The notes below the pieces were generated by a model that worked only from the letters and a program-made list of their open reading frames with translations, was not told the origin of the DNA and did no database searches. Shown in pieces: positions 45,933 to 56,017 of a stretch of DNA of 64,000 nt. Numbering within the stretch: position 1 is the first letter of the stretch; each line of letters begins with the position of its first letter. The translations under genes and the position numbers were made by a program. The DNA is taken from contig NZ_LT629705.1 of NCBI RefSeq assembly GCF_900103875.1, forward strand, positions 4,225,001-4,289,000, given 5' to 3'. The stretch is from Pseudomonas arsenicoxydans. Its GTDB lineage: Bacteria > Pseudomonadota > Gammaproteobacteria > Pseudomonadales > Pseudomonadaceae.

Positions 45933-46067
45933 CGTTGACTCCTTAACCCAAGGTCGAGGTGGCCAGTCTAGGGTGCGATAAGCGGGTGAACACTCTGGCG
46001 CTTGCGGTCAAACTCCAGCAGGCGCGGAGCATGACGTCCTTGTTGTCGCTCCGGGGGCCGAGTCGCG

Positions 46068-46238
46068 TTACAGTGCCTTGCTGACGCTGATATCGCTGAT
46101 GACGTCTTCGCTCGAACCATGGATAGCGTCCAGCGCGGCTTTGGCTTCTTCTTCAGTGCCGTTTACGAGCTGGGCAAATTCGAAGCGGCGTTCGCCGTTG
46201 AGTTTATATTTGATAACGTACTTGGTCGTTTGGGCCAC
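46068..46238 (-). CDS. Small conserved-looking protein with GTG start
   Basis: A 56-residue protein MAQTTKYVIKYKLNGERRFEFAQLVNGTEE..., starting at GTG with an AGGA site about 7 bases upstream. It alternates strands and one helix (EEEAKAALDAIHG). No membrane segment or known family. It was found by reading the strand directly and lies just downstream of the DUF1883 gene on the same strand. Confidence 0.7.
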   Translation of the reverse strand: MAQTTKYVIKYKLNGERRFEFAQLVNGTEEEAKAALDAIHGSSEDVISDISVSKAL

Positions 46239-46273
46239 GGTGATTCCTGCCTGTGTGCGTGTAGGAGCGTTTT

Positions 46274-46576
46274 TCAGCTCAGTTTCGAGCTGGAACGACG
46301 GATGATCTTGATCGAGTGCGTCAGGGTCGGTTTACGGGTCACGCTGATCGGACGACGGTTGACCGTGTCGATGGTGATGTTCCAGAAACCGGTGCTCGGC
46401 GCAGTAATCCGGGCCGGGAAGGTGTCGAACGCACCGCCGTGGTACGTATGACGGCCGCCATTCTTGAAACTGCGGAAGTTGGCGTCGTTCATCAAGCGGA
46501 TGTTGCACATTTGCGAGCACTGGATGACGACGATGTCGTCTTCGTTGAGGTGCTCGCGCTGGTGGATAAATTTCAT
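46274..46576 (-). CDS. DUF1883 domain-containing protein
   Basis: A 100-residue protein (MKFIHQREHLNEDDIVVIQCSQMCNIRLM...) matching the DUF1883 pattern, including GGRHTYHGGAFDTFPARITAP and TRKPTLTHSIKIIRRSS. The domain is often fused to TIR or toxin modules elsewhere; here it stands alone. A GGAGGCGCCTC run overlaps the ribosome-binding position. Function unknown. Confidence 0.85.
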   Translation of the reverse strand: MKFIHQREHLNEDDIVVIQCSQMCNIRLMNDANFRSFKNGGRHTYHGGAFDTFPARITAPSTGFWNITIDTVNRRPISVTRKPTLTHSIKIIRRSSSKLS

Positions 46577-46788
46577 GAGGCGCCTCCAGAAGGGCTTTTT
46601 CTACAAAATCAAAACGATAGCATGGGCGATTGGCGCAGTTTATCAGCCCGAACAGGTTATTATCCGGTCGCCGTGGTCCGCTTTGACAATTAAAAACAGT
46701 TATTCGGAATTCCATGAGCGATAAATGCAATGAGCCTCGGAGAAAATCAGCATTTGTGCTGTCGGAGGGTCTTTATCGGAGGTTTAGT

Positions 46789-47145
46789 ATGAAGTGGGGT
46801 GTATTGGTCCTGCCGTTGGCGTTAGTAGTGAGTGGTTGCGCGAATGTCGCGGAAATTAGTGAGACGCTGCCCACGATGAATGTAATCTCAGGCAAAAAGC
46901 CCCATGAGTACGCGCAGTGTCTGGTCGAAAAGCTGGCGGACAGTCGTGGCGCCCTGCAACTGGAGTCCCACAAAGACGGCATGCGGGTGATCGTGCCGGC
47001 GAAGTTTTCTGCAGCCCCGGCCGCCGTCTTCGATATCGAAGAACGCTCGAGCGGCAGCAGTATCAAGCTGCATGAACGGATGTCAAATGTGCCGATACGT
47101 CCGAAGGATGTACAGAAAGCCGCCAATGCCTGTATTTCCGGCTGA
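46789..47145 (+). CDS. Putative lipoprotein
   Basis: A 118-residue protein with an N-terminal signal (MKWGVLVLPLALVV) and lipobox VSGC, then a soluble alpha/beta domain with two cysteines. The start at 46789 is fixed by GGAGG 6 bases upstream. An outer-membrane lipoprotein of unknown role. Confidence 0.82.
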   Translation: MKWGVLVLPLALVVSGCANVAEISETLPTMNVISGKKPHEYAQCLVEKLADSRGALQLESHKDGMRVIVPAKFSAAPAAVFDIEERSSGSSIKLHERMSNVPIRPKDVQKAANACISG

Positions 47146-47167
47146 TAGAATGGCGAGCGTCAGCACC

Positions 47168-47207
47168 AATGCCGTCAAGGTCGCACTTTGACGGCATTGT
47201 CATTTTT
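47168..47207 (+). terminator. Intrinsic terminator after the lipoprotein gene
   Basis: AATGCCGTCAA and TTGACGGCATT form an 11-bp stem with a 9-base loop, followed by GTCATTTTT. Confidence 0.8.
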
Positions 47208-47217
47208 GGAGTCGAGC

Positions 47218-47448
47218 ATGAAGCGAGAGCAGGTGCGGGAGCGCCATGCAGAGGGTCTGATCTCTGCAACCCACGTGATTCAAAACCCGGCGAACCCGGG
47301 TGAGTGGATTGTGTTTTTCAAGAAAAGCGCCGGGCGCAGTTATTTCCTGGTGGATGAGAACGACGAAGTTGAATCCTTCGCGCGCCTCGACGATTTGATC
47401 GAGACCGTACGCGGCCTCGGGCTCAAATTCGCCGAAATTCACATGTAG
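47218..47448 (+). CDS. Small hypothetical protein
   Basis: A 76-residue protein (MKREQVRERHAEGLISATHVI...) containing EWIVFFKKSAGRSYFLVDENDEVESF. GGAG lies 6 bases upstream of the ATG. It resembles small proteins common in pseudomonads that are sometimes labelled RepB-like, but nothing here supports a replication role. Confidence 0.78.
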   Translation: MKREQVRERHAEGLISATHVIQNPANPGEWIVFFKKSAGRSYFLVDENDEVESFARLDDLIETVRGLGLKFAEIHM

Positions 47449-47459
47449 AGCCGCAGGCC

Positions 47460-47741
47460 TTACTTGCAGACCACCACGACACTGCGGTTTTTGAAGTTGC
47501 CGACATCGACGCCCAGTGTCTTGTCGCTTTCCTTGGTCGAAGGCGTGCCGTCGGTCCCGACGATCCGGTAGCCGGTGCCAGCGCACGAGGCATCGGCTTT
47601 TTCATAGCAAGTGGCCCAGGAGTTGGCTTCTCCAGAGCATTCGATGGTCAGTCCTTGCTCGCCATTGTTCAGGTAAGTGGTTTCGGAAGTGGCGCAGCCG
47701 CTCAGGGCCAATATCGCAATCAGTGGCAAAAATCTTTTCAT
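47460..47741 (-). CDS. Small lipoprotein
   Basis: A 93-residue precursor: signal MKRFLPLIAILALSGC with a clear lipobox. The mature domain has four cysteines (ECSGE, TCYEK, SCAGTG and the penultimate residue), suggesting two disulfides. A strand-rich periplasmic domain of unknown function. Confidence 0.83.
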   Translation of the reverse strand: MKRFLPLIAILALSGCATSETTYLNNGEQGLTIECSGEANSWATCYEKADASCAGTGYRIVGTDGTPSTKESDKTLGVDVGNFKNRSVVVVCK

Positions 47742-47834
47742 GTTGGTGTCGTCGTCAGGATGATGGGGCTATGGCTGTGACATCGCTGATGTCAAAAGGT
47801 TATAGCGAATGGCCACTTCTTTGCAGGCAATCAC

Positions 47835-47865
47835 AAAAAAAGCCCTGCGTGAGCAGGGCTTCGTC
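47835..47865 (-). terminator. Intrinsic terminator for the 61-residue gene
   Basis: AGCCCTGC-gtga-GCAGGGCT, followed on the minus strand by TTTTTTTGTG. Confidence 0.85.
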
Positions 47866-47882
47866 AAAAAATCGGGTTCAGA

Positions 47883-48068
47883 TCAAGGCTTGTCTTTGCC
47901 GTGACGTTTGGTGGTCGGGTGTTCCAGTTCCATTACGGATGCCACTTCAGTTGCCATTGCTTCGGTCGGTAAGGGACCGATTTTTTCACCCGTAGCGCTT
48001 TGCAGCCACCACTGGCCGTCTTTCGACTTGCTGATCAAGTACCCGTTGACGCTTTTTGCATCCGACAT
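47883..48068 (-). CDS. Small hypothetical protein
   Basis: A 61-residue protein starting MSDAKSVNGYLISKSKDGQW with the segment WWLQSATGEKIGPLPTEAMA, suggesting a small beta-hairpin domain. A strong terminator follows directly. No function is recognised. Confidence 0.75.
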   Translation of the reverse strand: MSDAKSVNGYLISKSKDGQWWLQSATGEKIGPLPTEAMATEVASVMELEHPTTKRHGKDKP

Positions 48069-48338
48069 CTATCTGCCTCGTTGGCTGGTTCAGTTACGCA
48101 ATGATAGCGCCAAATGCACTCATACGGGGCCGATGGGCGTATGGTGGTCCGATTGAATCGCCCGTGCAGGTCTGCTGATCTCTGCTATCTATTAGGGGCG
48201 GCCATAAGATCTGCGGAACTATCCGCGAGAATATTTCTCTATGTTGGCATCGGTTAGCCAGTGCGGGGCATTGTAAGGTGCACGCCGCCTGATTAGACTG
48301 CGCCGAAACTCGTACACACAGCCCTTTCAAGGACTTAT

Positions 48339-49178
48339 ATGATCAAGAAATGCTTGTTCCCAGCAGCCGGTTACGGTACTCGCTTCCTGCCAGCGACTAA
48401 AGCCATGCCCAAAGAAATGCTGCCGGTGGTAAACAAGCCACTGATCCAGTACGGCGTCGAAGAAGCACTGGACGCTGGGTTGACTGAAATCTCCATCGTC
48501 ACCGGTCGTGGCAAACGCGCTCTGGAAGACCACTTCGACATCAGCTACGAGCTGGAAAACCAGATCAAGGGCACCGACAAAGAGAAATACCTGGTCGGTA
48601 TCCGCAAGCTGCTCGACAACTGCTCGTTCTCCTACACTCGCCAGACAGAAATGAAAGGCCTGGGTCACGCGATCCTGACCGGTCGTCCACTGATCGGTGA
48701 TGAACCCTTCGCCGTGGTACTGGCGGATGACTTGTGCGTCAACCTGGATGGTGACGGCGTTCTGACCCAGATGGTCAAGCTGTACAAGCAGTTCCGCTGC
48801 TCGATCGTTGCGATCCAGGAAGTCGACCCGCAAGAAACTCACAAATACGGTGTGATTTCCGGTGAGATGATCCGTGACGACATCTATCGCGTTCACAGCA
48901 TGGTTGAAAAACCAAAGCCAGAAGATGCACCTTCGAACCTGGCGATCATCGGTCGTTACATCCTGACGCCGGACATCTTCGACCTGATCGAACAAACCGA
49001 GCCAGGCAAGGGTGGTGAAATCCAGATCACCGACGCCCTGATGAAGCAAGCCCAAAACGGCTGCGTCATGGCCTACAAGTTCAAAGGCAAGCGGTTCGAC
49101 TGCGGTGGCGCTGAAGGCTACATCGACGCGACCAACTTCTGCTTCGAGAACTTCTACAAGACTGGCAAGGCTTACTAA
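48339..49178 (+). CDS. galU: UTP-glucose-1-phosphate uridylyltransferase
   Basis: A 279-residue enzyme making UDP-glucose for LPS and exopolysaccharide. It opens with the nucleotide-binding segment FPAAGYGTRFLPATKAMPKE and contains EKPKPEDAPSNLAIIGRYI and GGEIQITDALM, all typical of GalU. It is a single-gene unit closed by a terminator at 49203. Confidence 0.97.
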   Translation: MIKKCLFPAAGYGTRFLPATKAMPKEMLPVVNKPLIQYGVEEALDAGLTEISIVTGRGKRALEDHFDISYELENQIKGTDKEKYLVGIRKLLDNCSFSYTRQTEMKGLGHAILTGRPLIGDEPFAVVLADDLCVNLDGDGVLTQMVKLYKQFRCSIVAIQEVDPQETHKYGVISGEMIRDDIYRVHSMVEKPKPEDAPSNLAIIGRYILTPDIFDLIEQTEPGKGGEIQITDALMKQAQNGCVMAYKFKGKRFDCGGAEGYIDATNFCFENFYKTGKAY

Positions 49179-49202
49179 TTAGCGCCTGACCTGCTTGTAT
49201 TG

Positions 49203-49227
49203 AAAAGCCACCTTCGGGTGGCTTTTT
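49203..49227 (+). terminator. Intrinsic terminator after galU
   Basis: AAAAGCCACC-ttcgg-GTGGCTTTTT followed by CATTTT. Confidence 0.9.
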
Positions 49228-49309
49228 CATTTTCCGCCCCCATAACGCTTGCAGCGCTTGCCCAATGGACGTCTGCGGGTATGCTGGTTGCCTGCCGAGG
49301 AGATTGAAA

Positions 49310-50668
49310 ATGGCCTACGATTTTGACCTTTATGTGATTGGCGCCGGTTCCGGCGGTGTACGAGCAGCGCGTTTTGCCGCTGGTTTTGGCGCGAAGGTGG
49401 CTGTGGCTGAGAGTCGCTACCTGGGTGGCACCTGTGTGAACGTCGGCTGCGTGCCGAAGAAATTGCTGGTCTATGGCGCGCACTTTGCCGAAGACTTCGA
49501 GCAGTCCTCAGGCTTTGGCTGGACGCCGGGAGAAGCGAAATTCGACTGGGCAACGCTGATCGCCAACAAGGATCGCGAGATCAATCGCCTGAACGGCATT
49601 TACCGCAACCTGCTGGTCAATAGCGGTGTCACGTTACACGAAGGCCATGCCCAAATCGTCGACCCCAACACGGTCGAGATCAATGGCGAGCGCTACACCG
49701 CCAAAAACATCCTCATCGCTACCGGTGGCTGGCCGCAGATTCCGGAGATTCCCGGGCACGAACACGCGATCAGTTCCAATCAGGCGTTCTTCCTCGAAGA
49801 GCTGCCCAAGCGTGTCGTGGTGGTGGGGGGAGGGTATATCGCGGTGGAATTTGCCGGGATCTTCCACGGGCTGGGCGCCGAGACCACGTTGTTGTATCGC
49901 GGTGAGCTGTTCCTGCGTGGCTTCGACGGTGCGGTGCGCAAGCATTTGCAGGAAGAGCTGACCAAGCGGGGCATGAACCTGCAATTCAATTCCGATATCG
50001 AGCGCATAGACAAGCAATCCGACGGTAGCCTGAAGGTGACGCTCAAGGATGGTCGCCAGCTGGAGGCGGACTGCGTGTTCTACGCTACCGGCCGACGTCC
50101 GATGCTGGATAACCTGGGGTTGGAGAACACGGGCGTCAAACTCGACAAGAAAGGCTTCATCGAAGTCGACGAGCAGTATCAGACCGCGGAACCGTCGATC
50201 CTGGCCCTTGGCGATGTGATCGGTCGTGTCCAGCTGACGCCGGTTGCCCTGGCTGAAGGCATGGCCGTGGCGCGTCGTTTGTTCAAGCCGGAGCAGTATC
50301 GCCCGGTGGATTACAAGATGATCCCGACGGCCGTGTTCAGCCTGCCAAACATCGGCACGGTTGGCCTGACCGAGGAAGAGGCGCGGGAAGCCGGCCACGA
50401 AGTACAGATCTTCGAAAGCCGTTTCCGTCCAATGAAGCTGACCCTGACCGACTGCCAGGAACGCACGCTGATGAAGCTTGTGGTGGATGCCAAGACCGAT
50501 AAGGTCCTGGGCTGCCACATGGTCGGACCGGACGCCGGCGAAATCGTCCAGGGCCTGGCGATTGCCTTGAAGGCGGGCGCGACCAAGCGCCACTTTGACG
50601 AAACCATTGGTGTGCACCCGACGGCCGCCGAAGAGTTCGTCACCATGCGGACACCGGTTATGGCTTAA
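49310..50668 (+). CDS. gor: Glutathione-disulfide reductase
   Basis: A 452-residue FAD/NADPH enzyme keeping glutathione reduced. It has the FAD loop [14 protein letters not shown], redox pair [18 protein letters not shown] loop [13 protein letters not shown] and the C-terminal dimer motif GVHPTAAEE with the active-site His. The start at 49310 ([11 protein letters not shown]) has GAGGAGA upstream. Its stop overlaps the convergent KfrA-like gene by a few bases. Confidence 0.96.
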   Translation: MAYDFDLYVIGAGSGGVRAARFAAGFGAKVAVAESRYLGGTCVNVGCVPKKLLVYGAHFAEDFEQSSGFGWTPGEAKFDWATLIANKDREINRLNGIYRNLLVNSGVTLHEGHAQIVDPNTVEINGERYTAKNILIATGGWPQIPEIPGHEHAISSNQAFFLEELPKRVVVVGGGYIAVEFAGIFHGLGAETTLLYRGELFLRGFDGAVRKHLQEELTKRGMNLQFNSDIERIDKQSDGSLKVTLKDGRQLEADCVFYATGRRPMLDNLGLENTGVKLDKKGFIEVDEQYQTAEPSILALGDVIGRVQLTPVALAEGMAVARRLFKPEQYRPVDYKMIPTAVFSLPNIGTVGLTEEEAREAGHEVQIFESRFRPMKLTLTDCQERTLMKLVVDAKTDKVLGCHMVGPDAGEIVQGLAIALKAGATKRHFDETIGVHPTAAEEFVTMRTPVMA

Positions 50669-51684
50669 TCTTTCTTTTGTGGCTCTGAAGCGTCTGGCGC
50701 TGTTGCAACGACAGCTGCCAGGCGCAGGCTTTCATCGAGACTCGCCCGGGTCTTGAGCAATTCGATTTCCAATCCCTTGTTTATCTGCGACTGCTCGTCG
50801 ACGTTCTGCTTGAGCGACTGACTTTCCAGCAGGGCGGCGCGCAAGCGTTCCTGGAGGAGGGTGCGTTCGCTGTCGATGCGATTGACCTGTTCCAGCAGTT
50901 GATCCTGCCGGCTGTTGGTTTGCTTGAGTTGATCCTGCAGCAACCCCAGCTCCCGCAGCGTGCCACGGTTCTCGGTGAGCAGGCGCTCGTTGTCGCGATG
51001 CAGTTGGGTGATTTCGTCCTGGCGCACCATTGCGCTTTGCTGGGCCTGGCGTAACTCCATCTGAATCTGCTGCACCTGGCCTTCGTGGCGGCTGTGCTCT
51101 TGCTCGCGCTGTTCCTTGACGGCGTTGCGGTAATGCTCAAGCGCCTCGCGGGCGTGCAGGTGCTTTTCTTCCAGTGAGCGGATCTGCTCATCCTTGTCTT
51201 TGAGGCGCAAGTCGAAGTCCGCCAATGCTTGGTTCAAGCCGGCATTGCGGGTTTGCTCGGTCTGCAGCAGGGCGCGGGTTTCTTGCAGTGCCTCGGATTC
51301 CTGGGTCAGCGCCAGGCTTTGAATCTCGTATTGCTGATGCAATTCAGTGTTGGCCCGTTGCGCTTCAGTCAACTTGTTATCCAGCTCTTTGCGCTGCTGA
51401 TCAAACTGGGCGCGTGCCTGGTCGATGGGCTCTTGCGCCTTTTCCTTGAGGCGTTGCGCCAAGCGTGCAACGAGTCCTGCCAGCTCATCGTCGATGGGCT
51501 CTGAAGGCGTTTCGGCGCGTTCGCTGCCGTCGTCCAGCTCCTTCAAATAACGGTGGATGGTGGTTTTTGAGCCGGTGTTTCCCATCTCGATCCGTACTGC
51601 GTCGATGCTGGGGTTTTCACCGCGAGCGAGGATCGCCAAGCGTGCCGCTTGTACCACTGCTTTATTAACGCCGCCACGAGCCAT
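50665..51684 (-). CDS. KfrA-like DNA-binding coiled-coil protein
   Basis: A 339-residue protein: the N-terminal KfrA-type winged-helix domain ([50 protein letters not shown]) followed by a near-continuous coiled coil (about 80-320) rich in Gln, Glu, Leu and Arg. KfrA proteins on plasmids bind operators near their own promoter and form filaments that aid partition. This chromosomal copy is divergent from a tyrosine recombinase, with a cluster of GTAC half-sites in its upstream region. A link between the two genes is likely. Confidence 0.88.
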   Translation of the reverse strand: MARGGVNKAVVQAARLAILARGENPSIDAVRIEMGNTGSKTTIHRYLKELDDGSERAETPSEPIDDELAGLVARLAQRLKEKAQEPIDQARAQFDQQRKELDNKLTEAQRANTELHQQYEIQSLALTQESEALQETRALLQTEQTRNAGLNQALADFDLRLKDKDEQIRSLEEKHLHAREALEHYRNAVKEQREQEHSRHEGQVQQIQMELRQAQQSAMVRQDEITQLHRDNERLLTENRGTLRELGLLQDQLKQTNSRQDQLLEQVNRIDSERTLLQERLRAALLESQSLKQNVDEQSQINKGLEIELLKTRASLDESLRLAAVVATAPDASEPQKKD

Positions 51685-51702
51685 GTCTTCTCCTACGATT
51701 TC

Positions 51703-51738
51703 GTACTGTGGTACGTAACACTAAAGTACGCAGTGTAC
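51703..51738. promoter_or_regulatory. GTAC half-site cluster upstream of the KfrA-like gene
   Basis: Four GTAC tetramers at 51703, 51711, 51726 and 51735 form two dyads: GTACtgtgGTAC and GTACgcagtGTAC. They lie 18-54 bases upstream of the KfrA-like start, where an autoregulatory operator would be expected. Confidence 0.6.
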
Positions 51739-51862
51739 CATTCAATTGAAAAAGATTAAAAATGTAACTTATTCATACGGGATATACTGGTATTACCCCG
51801 TGTGATACGCCATTCGGCCCGTTTGACCCCGCTAACGCGGTACGTTTTCGAGAGTTGAGCCC

Positions 51863-52801
51863 ATGTCTGAACTGGATCGCTACCTGCAAGCCGCCACCCG
51901 CGACAACACCCGTCGCAGCTACCGGGCGGCCATTGAGCACTTCGAAGTCAGTTGGGGAGGTTTTCTGCCGGCCACCAGCGACAGCGTGGCGCGCTACCTC
52001 GTGGCCCATGCGGGCGTGCTGTCGATCAACACCTTGAAGCTGCGTCTGTCGGCGCTGGCGCAGTGGCATAGCAGCCAGGGTTTTCCTGATCCCACCAAAT
52101 CCCCGGTGGTGCGCAAAGTCTTCAAGGGCATCCGCGCGTTGCATCCGGCACAGGAGAAACAGGCCGAGCCATTGCAGCTTCAGCATCTGGAGCAAGTGGT
52201 TGCCTGGCTGGAGCAGGAAGCGCAAACCGCCAGGGCGCAAAACGATCAGCCGGGATTGCTTCGCGCCAAACGTGACGCTGCACTGATTCTGCTGGGCTTC
52301 TGGCGCGGCTTTCGCAGCGATGAGTTATGCCGCGTACACATCGAACACGTGCAGGCCAGTGCCGGTTCCGGCATCACCCTCTACCTGCCACGCAGCAAAG
52401 GCGATCGCGAAAACCTCGGCAAGACTTACCAGACGCCGGCCCTGCAGCGTCTCTGCCCGGTGAACGCCTACATCCAATGGATTACCGAAGCGGCGTTGGT
52501 GCGCGGACCGGTGTTTCGCGGCATCGACCGTTGGGGGCATTTGAGCGAGGAGGGCCTGCACGCCAACAGCGTCATACCGTTACTGCGTCAGGCGCTGGAG
52601 CGCGCCGGCATTCCCGCTGAGCACTACACCAGCCATTCCCTGCGTCGCGGCTTTGCCAGTTGGGCGCACCAAAGCGGTTGGGATCTGAAATCGTTGATGA
52701 GTTACGTGGGTTGGAAGGATATGAAGTCGGCCATGCGCTATGTTGAAGCGAGCCCGTTTCTCGGGATGGCCAGGCTCACTGAAAAGCCGTTGACGCTCTA
52801 G
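51863..52801 (+). CDS. Tyrosine recombinase/integrase
   Basis: A 312-residue recombinase. A SAM-like core-binding domain (DRYLQAATRDNTRRSYRAAIEHFE, about 5-100) is followed by the catalytic domain with Arg in ILLGFWRGFRSDEL, the box HSLRRGFASW, a second conserved position in YVGWKDMKSAM, and the nucleophile Tyr in MRYVEA. It lacks an adjacent tRNA or phage genes, so it looks like a resident recombinase rather than a prophage integrase. It is divergently transcribed from the KfrA-like gene. Confidence 0.92.
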   Translation: MSELDRYLQAATRDNTRRSYRAAIEHFEVSWGGFLPATSDSVARYLVAHAGVLSINTLKLRLSALAQWHSSQGFPDPTKSPVVRKVFKGIRALHPAQEKQAEPLQLQHLEQVVAWLEQEAQTARAQNDQPGLLRAKRDAALILLGFWRGFRSDELCRVHIEHVQASAGSGITLYLPRSKGDRENLGKTYQTPALQRLCPVNAYIQWITEAALVRGPVFRGIDRWGHLSEEGLHANSVIPLLRQALERAGIPAEHYTSHSLRRGFASWAHQSGWDLKSLMSYVGWKDMKSAMRYVEASPFLGMARLTEKPLTL

Positions 52802-52814
52802 ATTCCGTTTTCTT

Positions 52815-52837
52815 CTATTAATACTGTCCGCTAATAG
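52815..52837. promoter_or_regulatory. Inverted repeat upstream of ahpC
   Basis: CTATTA and TAATAG are separated by 11 bases, about 115 bases before ahpC. OxyR sites contain ATAG/CTAT elements and OxyR controls ahpC in many bacteria, so this is a candidate, but the full four-element pattern is not clear. Confidence 0.35.
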
Positions 52838-52950
52838 CGAAAACCAATCAGCAGCATGAGCTTTGCCAATGAGCCAGGCGATGATCGAGTGGGTAGGATT
52901 CACCACATCAACTTTTCAACCAACTTTTCAAACCCGACGGAGAGTCATCG

Positions 52951-53514
52951 ATGCCTATCATCAACAGCCAAGTTAAACCTTTCAACGCTACCGCCTACAA
53001 AAATGGCGACTTCGTACAAGTGTCGGACGCTGACCTGAAAGGCAAGTGGTCTGTCGTGTTCTTCTACCCAGCCGACTTCACCTTTGTTTGCCCGACCGAA
53101 CTGGAAGACCTGGCTGACAACTACGACGCGTTCCAGAAACTGGGCGTCGAGATCTACAGCGTTTCCACTGACACCCACTTTGCCCACGCTGCCTGGCACA
53201 ACACCTCGCCAGCCATTGGCAAAATCCAGTACACCATGATCGGCGACCCGACTCATGCCATCTCCCGCAACTTCGACGTGCTGATCGAAGACGCTGGTCT
53301 GGCTGACCGTGGCACCTTCGTGATCAACCCTGAAGGCCAGATCAAAATCGTTGAACTCAACGATGGCGGCGTTGGCCGTGACGCTTCCGAGCTGCTGCGC
53401 AAAATCAAGGCTGCCCAGTACGTCGCTGCTCACCCAGGCCAGGTTTGCCCTGCCAAGTGGAAAGAAGGCGAGGCCACTCTGGCTCCGTCCCTGGACCTGG
53501 TCGGCAAGATCTAA
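52951..53514 (+). CDS. ahpC: Alkyl hydroperoxide reductase, peroxiredoxin subunit
   Basis: A 187-residue typical 2-Cys peroxiredoxin: peroxidatic Cys in DFTFVCPTE (about 47) and resolving Cys in GQVCPAKW (about 166). It reduces H2O2 and organic peroxides, recycled by AhpF, which follows 127 bases downstream beyond a terminator. A GGAGAG site precedes the ATG. Codon use looks strongly biased, fitting high expression. Confidence 0.97.
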   Translation: MPIINSQVKPFNATAYKNGDFVQVSDADLKGKWSVVFFYPADFTFVCPTELEDLADNYDAFQKLGVEIYSVSTDTHFAHAAWHNTSPAIGKIQYTMIGDPTHAISRNFDVLIEDAGLADRGTFVINPEGQIKIVELNDGGVGRDASELLRKIKAAQYVAAHPGQVCPAKWKEGEATLAPSLDLVGKI

Positions 53515-53576
53515 GTCTGTGACACGCAACTCAGGGCGGGACTCCGCACCTACTCAGTAAGCTGCACCGCCCTATA

Positions 53577-53610
53577 AAACGCCCGGGCGAGATTCGCTCG
53601 GGCGTTTTTT
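53577..53610 (+). terminator. Intrinsic terminator between ahpC and ahpF
   Basis: ACGCCCGGGCGA-gatt-CGCTCGGGCGTTTTTT. It probably lowers ahpF expression relative to ahpC. Confidence 0.88.
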
Positions 53611-53641
53611 ATGTCTCCGAAAAAGAAAGGAAATCGCCCGT

Positions 53642-55204
53642 ATGTTGGACGCCAATCTAAAAGCCCAGTTGAAATCGTACCTGGAACGGGTCACCCAGCC
53701 GATCGAGATCGTTGCCTCCCTCGACGACGGTGCGAAATCCCAGGAAATGCTTGAACTGTTGAAAGACGTTGCCAGCCTTTCGACTCAAATTACCTTGCTC
53801 GACAACGGTGACGATGCACGTAAACCATCGTTCTCGATCAATCGCCCCGGTGCCGATATCAGCCTGCGTTTCGCCGGCATCCCTATGGGCCACGAATTCA
53901 CCTCGCTGGTGCTGGCCTTGTTGCAAGTCGGCGGCCACCCCTCGAAAGCCAGCGTTGAAGTGATCGAACAGATCCGCTCGCTCAAAGGCGACTTCAGCTT
54001 CGAGACTTACTTCTCGCTGTCCTGCCAGAACTGCCCGGACGTGGTCCAGGCGTTGAACTTGATGGCAGTGCTGAACCCGAATATCCGTCACGTCGCCATC
54101 GATGGCGCGCTATTCCAGGCCGAAGTCGATGATCGTCAGATCATGGCTGTGCCTAGCATTTACCTCAACGGCGTGAACTTCGGTCAGGGCCGCATGGGCC
54201 TGGAAGAAATCCTCGCCAAGATCGACACCAGCGGCATCGAGCGCCAGGCCGAGAAGATCAGCGCCAAGCAAGCCTTTGATGTACTGGTCGTCGGCGGTGG
54301 TCCGGCGGGTGCATCGGCGGCGATCTACGCAGCCCGTAAAGGTATTCGCACTGGTGTGGCGGCGGAGCGTTTTGGTGGGCAGGTGCTCGACACCATGGCC
54401 ATCGAGAACTTCATCTCCGTGCAGGAAACCGAGGGGCCGAAACTGGCCGTGGCATTGGAAGAACACGTCAAGCAATACGACGTTGACATCATGAACCTGC
54501 AACGCGCCGACAAGTTGCTGCCGGGCAAGAACGGCGAGCTGCACGAAGTCCATTTCGCCAGTGGCGCGACCCTGAAAGCCAAGACCGTGATTCTGGCGAC
54601 CGGTGCGCGCTGGCGGGAAATGAACGTCCCGGGCGAGCAGCAATACCGCAACAAAGGCGTGGCGTACTGCCCGCACTGTGACGGTCCGCTTTTCAAAGGC
54701 AAGCGTGTGGCGGTGATTGGCGGCGGCAACTCCGGCGTCGAAGCGGCCATCGACCTGGCAGGCATCGTGTCGCATGTGACCCTGCTGGAGTTCGACGTTC
54801 AGTTGCGTGCCGACGCAGTCTTGCAGCGCAAGTTGCACAGCCTGTCGAACGTCACGGTCATCACCAGTGCGCAAACCACTGAAGTGTTGGGCGATGGTCA
54901 GAAGGTCAACGGTCTGCGCTACAAGGATCGTCAGTCGGACGAGTTGCGCAATGTCGAATTGGAAGGGATCTTCGTGCAGATCGGTTTGCTGCCCAACACC
55001 GATTGGCTCAAAGGCACCATCGAGTTGTCACCTCGCGGCGAGATCATTGTCGACGCTCGCGGTGAAACGTCGATGCCCGGTGTGTTCGCTGCCGGTGACG
55101 TCACTACCGTGCCGTACAAGCAGATCGTGATTGCGGTGGGCGAGGGTGCTAAAGCCTCCCTGAGCGCATTCGATCATCTGATCCGCACCTCGGCTCCGGC
55201 ATAA
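53642..55204 (+). CDS. ahpF: Alkyl hydroperoxide reductase subunit F
   Basis: A 520-residue NADH-dependent disulfide reductase. N-terminal double thioredoxin fold with the CxxC in SLSCQNCPD (about 130), FAD loop [19 protein letters not shown] (about 215), second CxxC in AYCPHCDGP (about 345) and NADH loop [17 protein letters not shown]. It transfers electrons to AhpC. Length matches E. coli AhpF. Confidence 0.97.
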   Translation: MLDANLKAQLKSYLERVTQPIEIVASLDDGAKSQEMLELLKDVASLSTQITLLDNGDDARKPSFSINRPGADISLRFAGIPMGHEFTSLVLALLQVGGHPSKASVEVIEQIRSLKGDFSFETYFSLSCQNCPDVVQALNLMAVLNPNIRHVAIDGALFQAEVDDRQIMAVPSIYLNGVNFGQGRMGLEEILAKIDTSGIERQAEKISAKQAFDVLVVGGGPAGASAAIYAARKGIRTGVAAERFGGQVLDTMAIENFISVQETEGPKLAVALEEHVKQYDVDIMNLQRADKLLPGKNGELHEVHFASGATLKAKTVILATGARWREMNVPGEQQYRNKGVAYCPHCDGPLFKGKRVAVIGGGNSGVEAAIDLAGIVSHVTLLEFDVQLRADAVLQRKLHSLSNVTVITSAQTTEVLGDGQKVNGLRYKDRQSDELRNVELEGIFVQIGLLPNTDWLKGTIELSPRGEIIVDARGETSMPGVFAAGDVTTVPYKQIVIAVGEGAKASLSAFDHLIRTSAPA

Positions 55205-55247
55205 AACCCGATGCTGATCCTACATTTTGATGTGTAGGGTTTTTACG

Positions 55248-55343
55248 TCAAAAGATCGCAGCCTTGTTTCACTCGACAGCTCCTACAAGTGTGCGCAAAA
55301 CACTGTAGGAGCTGTCGAGTGAAACGAGGCTGCGATCTTTTGA
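55248..55343. repeat. Long inverted repeat between ahpF and gloA
   Basis: Two arms of about 43 bases (core CACTCGACAGCTCCTACA and its complement) with only a few mismatches surround a 10-base centre. It lies between convergent genes, so it could act as a bidirectional terminator. The TGTAGGAGCTG core is a REP-like family distinct from the GGGAGCGGGC type seen elsewhere here. Confidence 0.85.
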
Positions 55344-55350
55344 TCCTGAT

Positions 55351-55872
55351 TTACAGCGGCGCTGGCTGAATGATCTCGACCCAGTACGCATCCGGGTCTT
55401 TGATAAAGGCCAGGCTCTTCATGCGTCCGTCATTCAGGCGTTTCTGGAAATCGCAACCCAGTGCTTCGAAGCGCTCGCAAGCTGCACGAATGTCCGGCAC
55501 GGAGATGCAAATGTGGCCGAAACCGCGCGGGTCGGTGTTGCCGTTGTGATAGGCGAAATCCGCGTCATTCTCGGTGCCGTGGTTGTGGGTCAGTTCGAGA
55601 ATGCCGGGGATCGATTTCATCCATTCAGTGCGTGCAGCCGCGTCGGCCGGAATCTGGTTTTTATCGACCAGTGCCAGGAAGTACAGACTGAATTCGGCTT
55701 CCGGGAAATCGCGTTTTTCTACCAGCGAGAAACCCAGTACGCGGGTGTAGAAATCCAGGGACTTGGTGATGTCTTTGACGCGCAGCATGGTGTGGTTGAA
55801 GACGAACTGCTGAGTGGCGGTGTCAGGTTGGGCAGTCACGCCTGGGAGTGTGTTCAATTCGTGCAGGCTCAT
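55351..55872 (-). CDS. gloA: Lactoylglutathione lyase (glyoxalase I)
   Basis: A 173-residue enzyme converting the methylglyoxal-glutathione hemithioacetal to lactoylglutathione. It has [26 protein letters not shown], a metal Glu in [11 protein letters not shown], His in [11 protein letters not shown] and a final Glu in YWVEIIQP. The insertion before the second half ([14 protein letters not shown]) places it in the longer, zinc-type class. Confidence 0.95.
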   Translation of the reverse strand: MSLHELNTLPGVTAQPDTATQQFVFNHTMLRVKDITKSLDFYTRVLGFSLVEKRDFPEAEFSLYFLALVDKNQIPADAAARTEWMKSIPGILELTHNHGTENDADFAYHNGNTDPRGFGHICISVPDIRAACERFEALGCDFQKRLNDGRMKSLAFIKDPDAYWVEIIQPAPL

Positions 55873-56017
55873 GGGCCCTCCGGAAAATAAGTGGGGCTAA
55901 CGAATGGCGACAATGATACGCAAGGGCTGTGACATCACCAAACCCAAACAGTCTGCTATTGCCTGACGGGTGGACGAGGCTCAGACTTTACGGTTCATTT
56001 TGTGAGTGTTCATTGCG

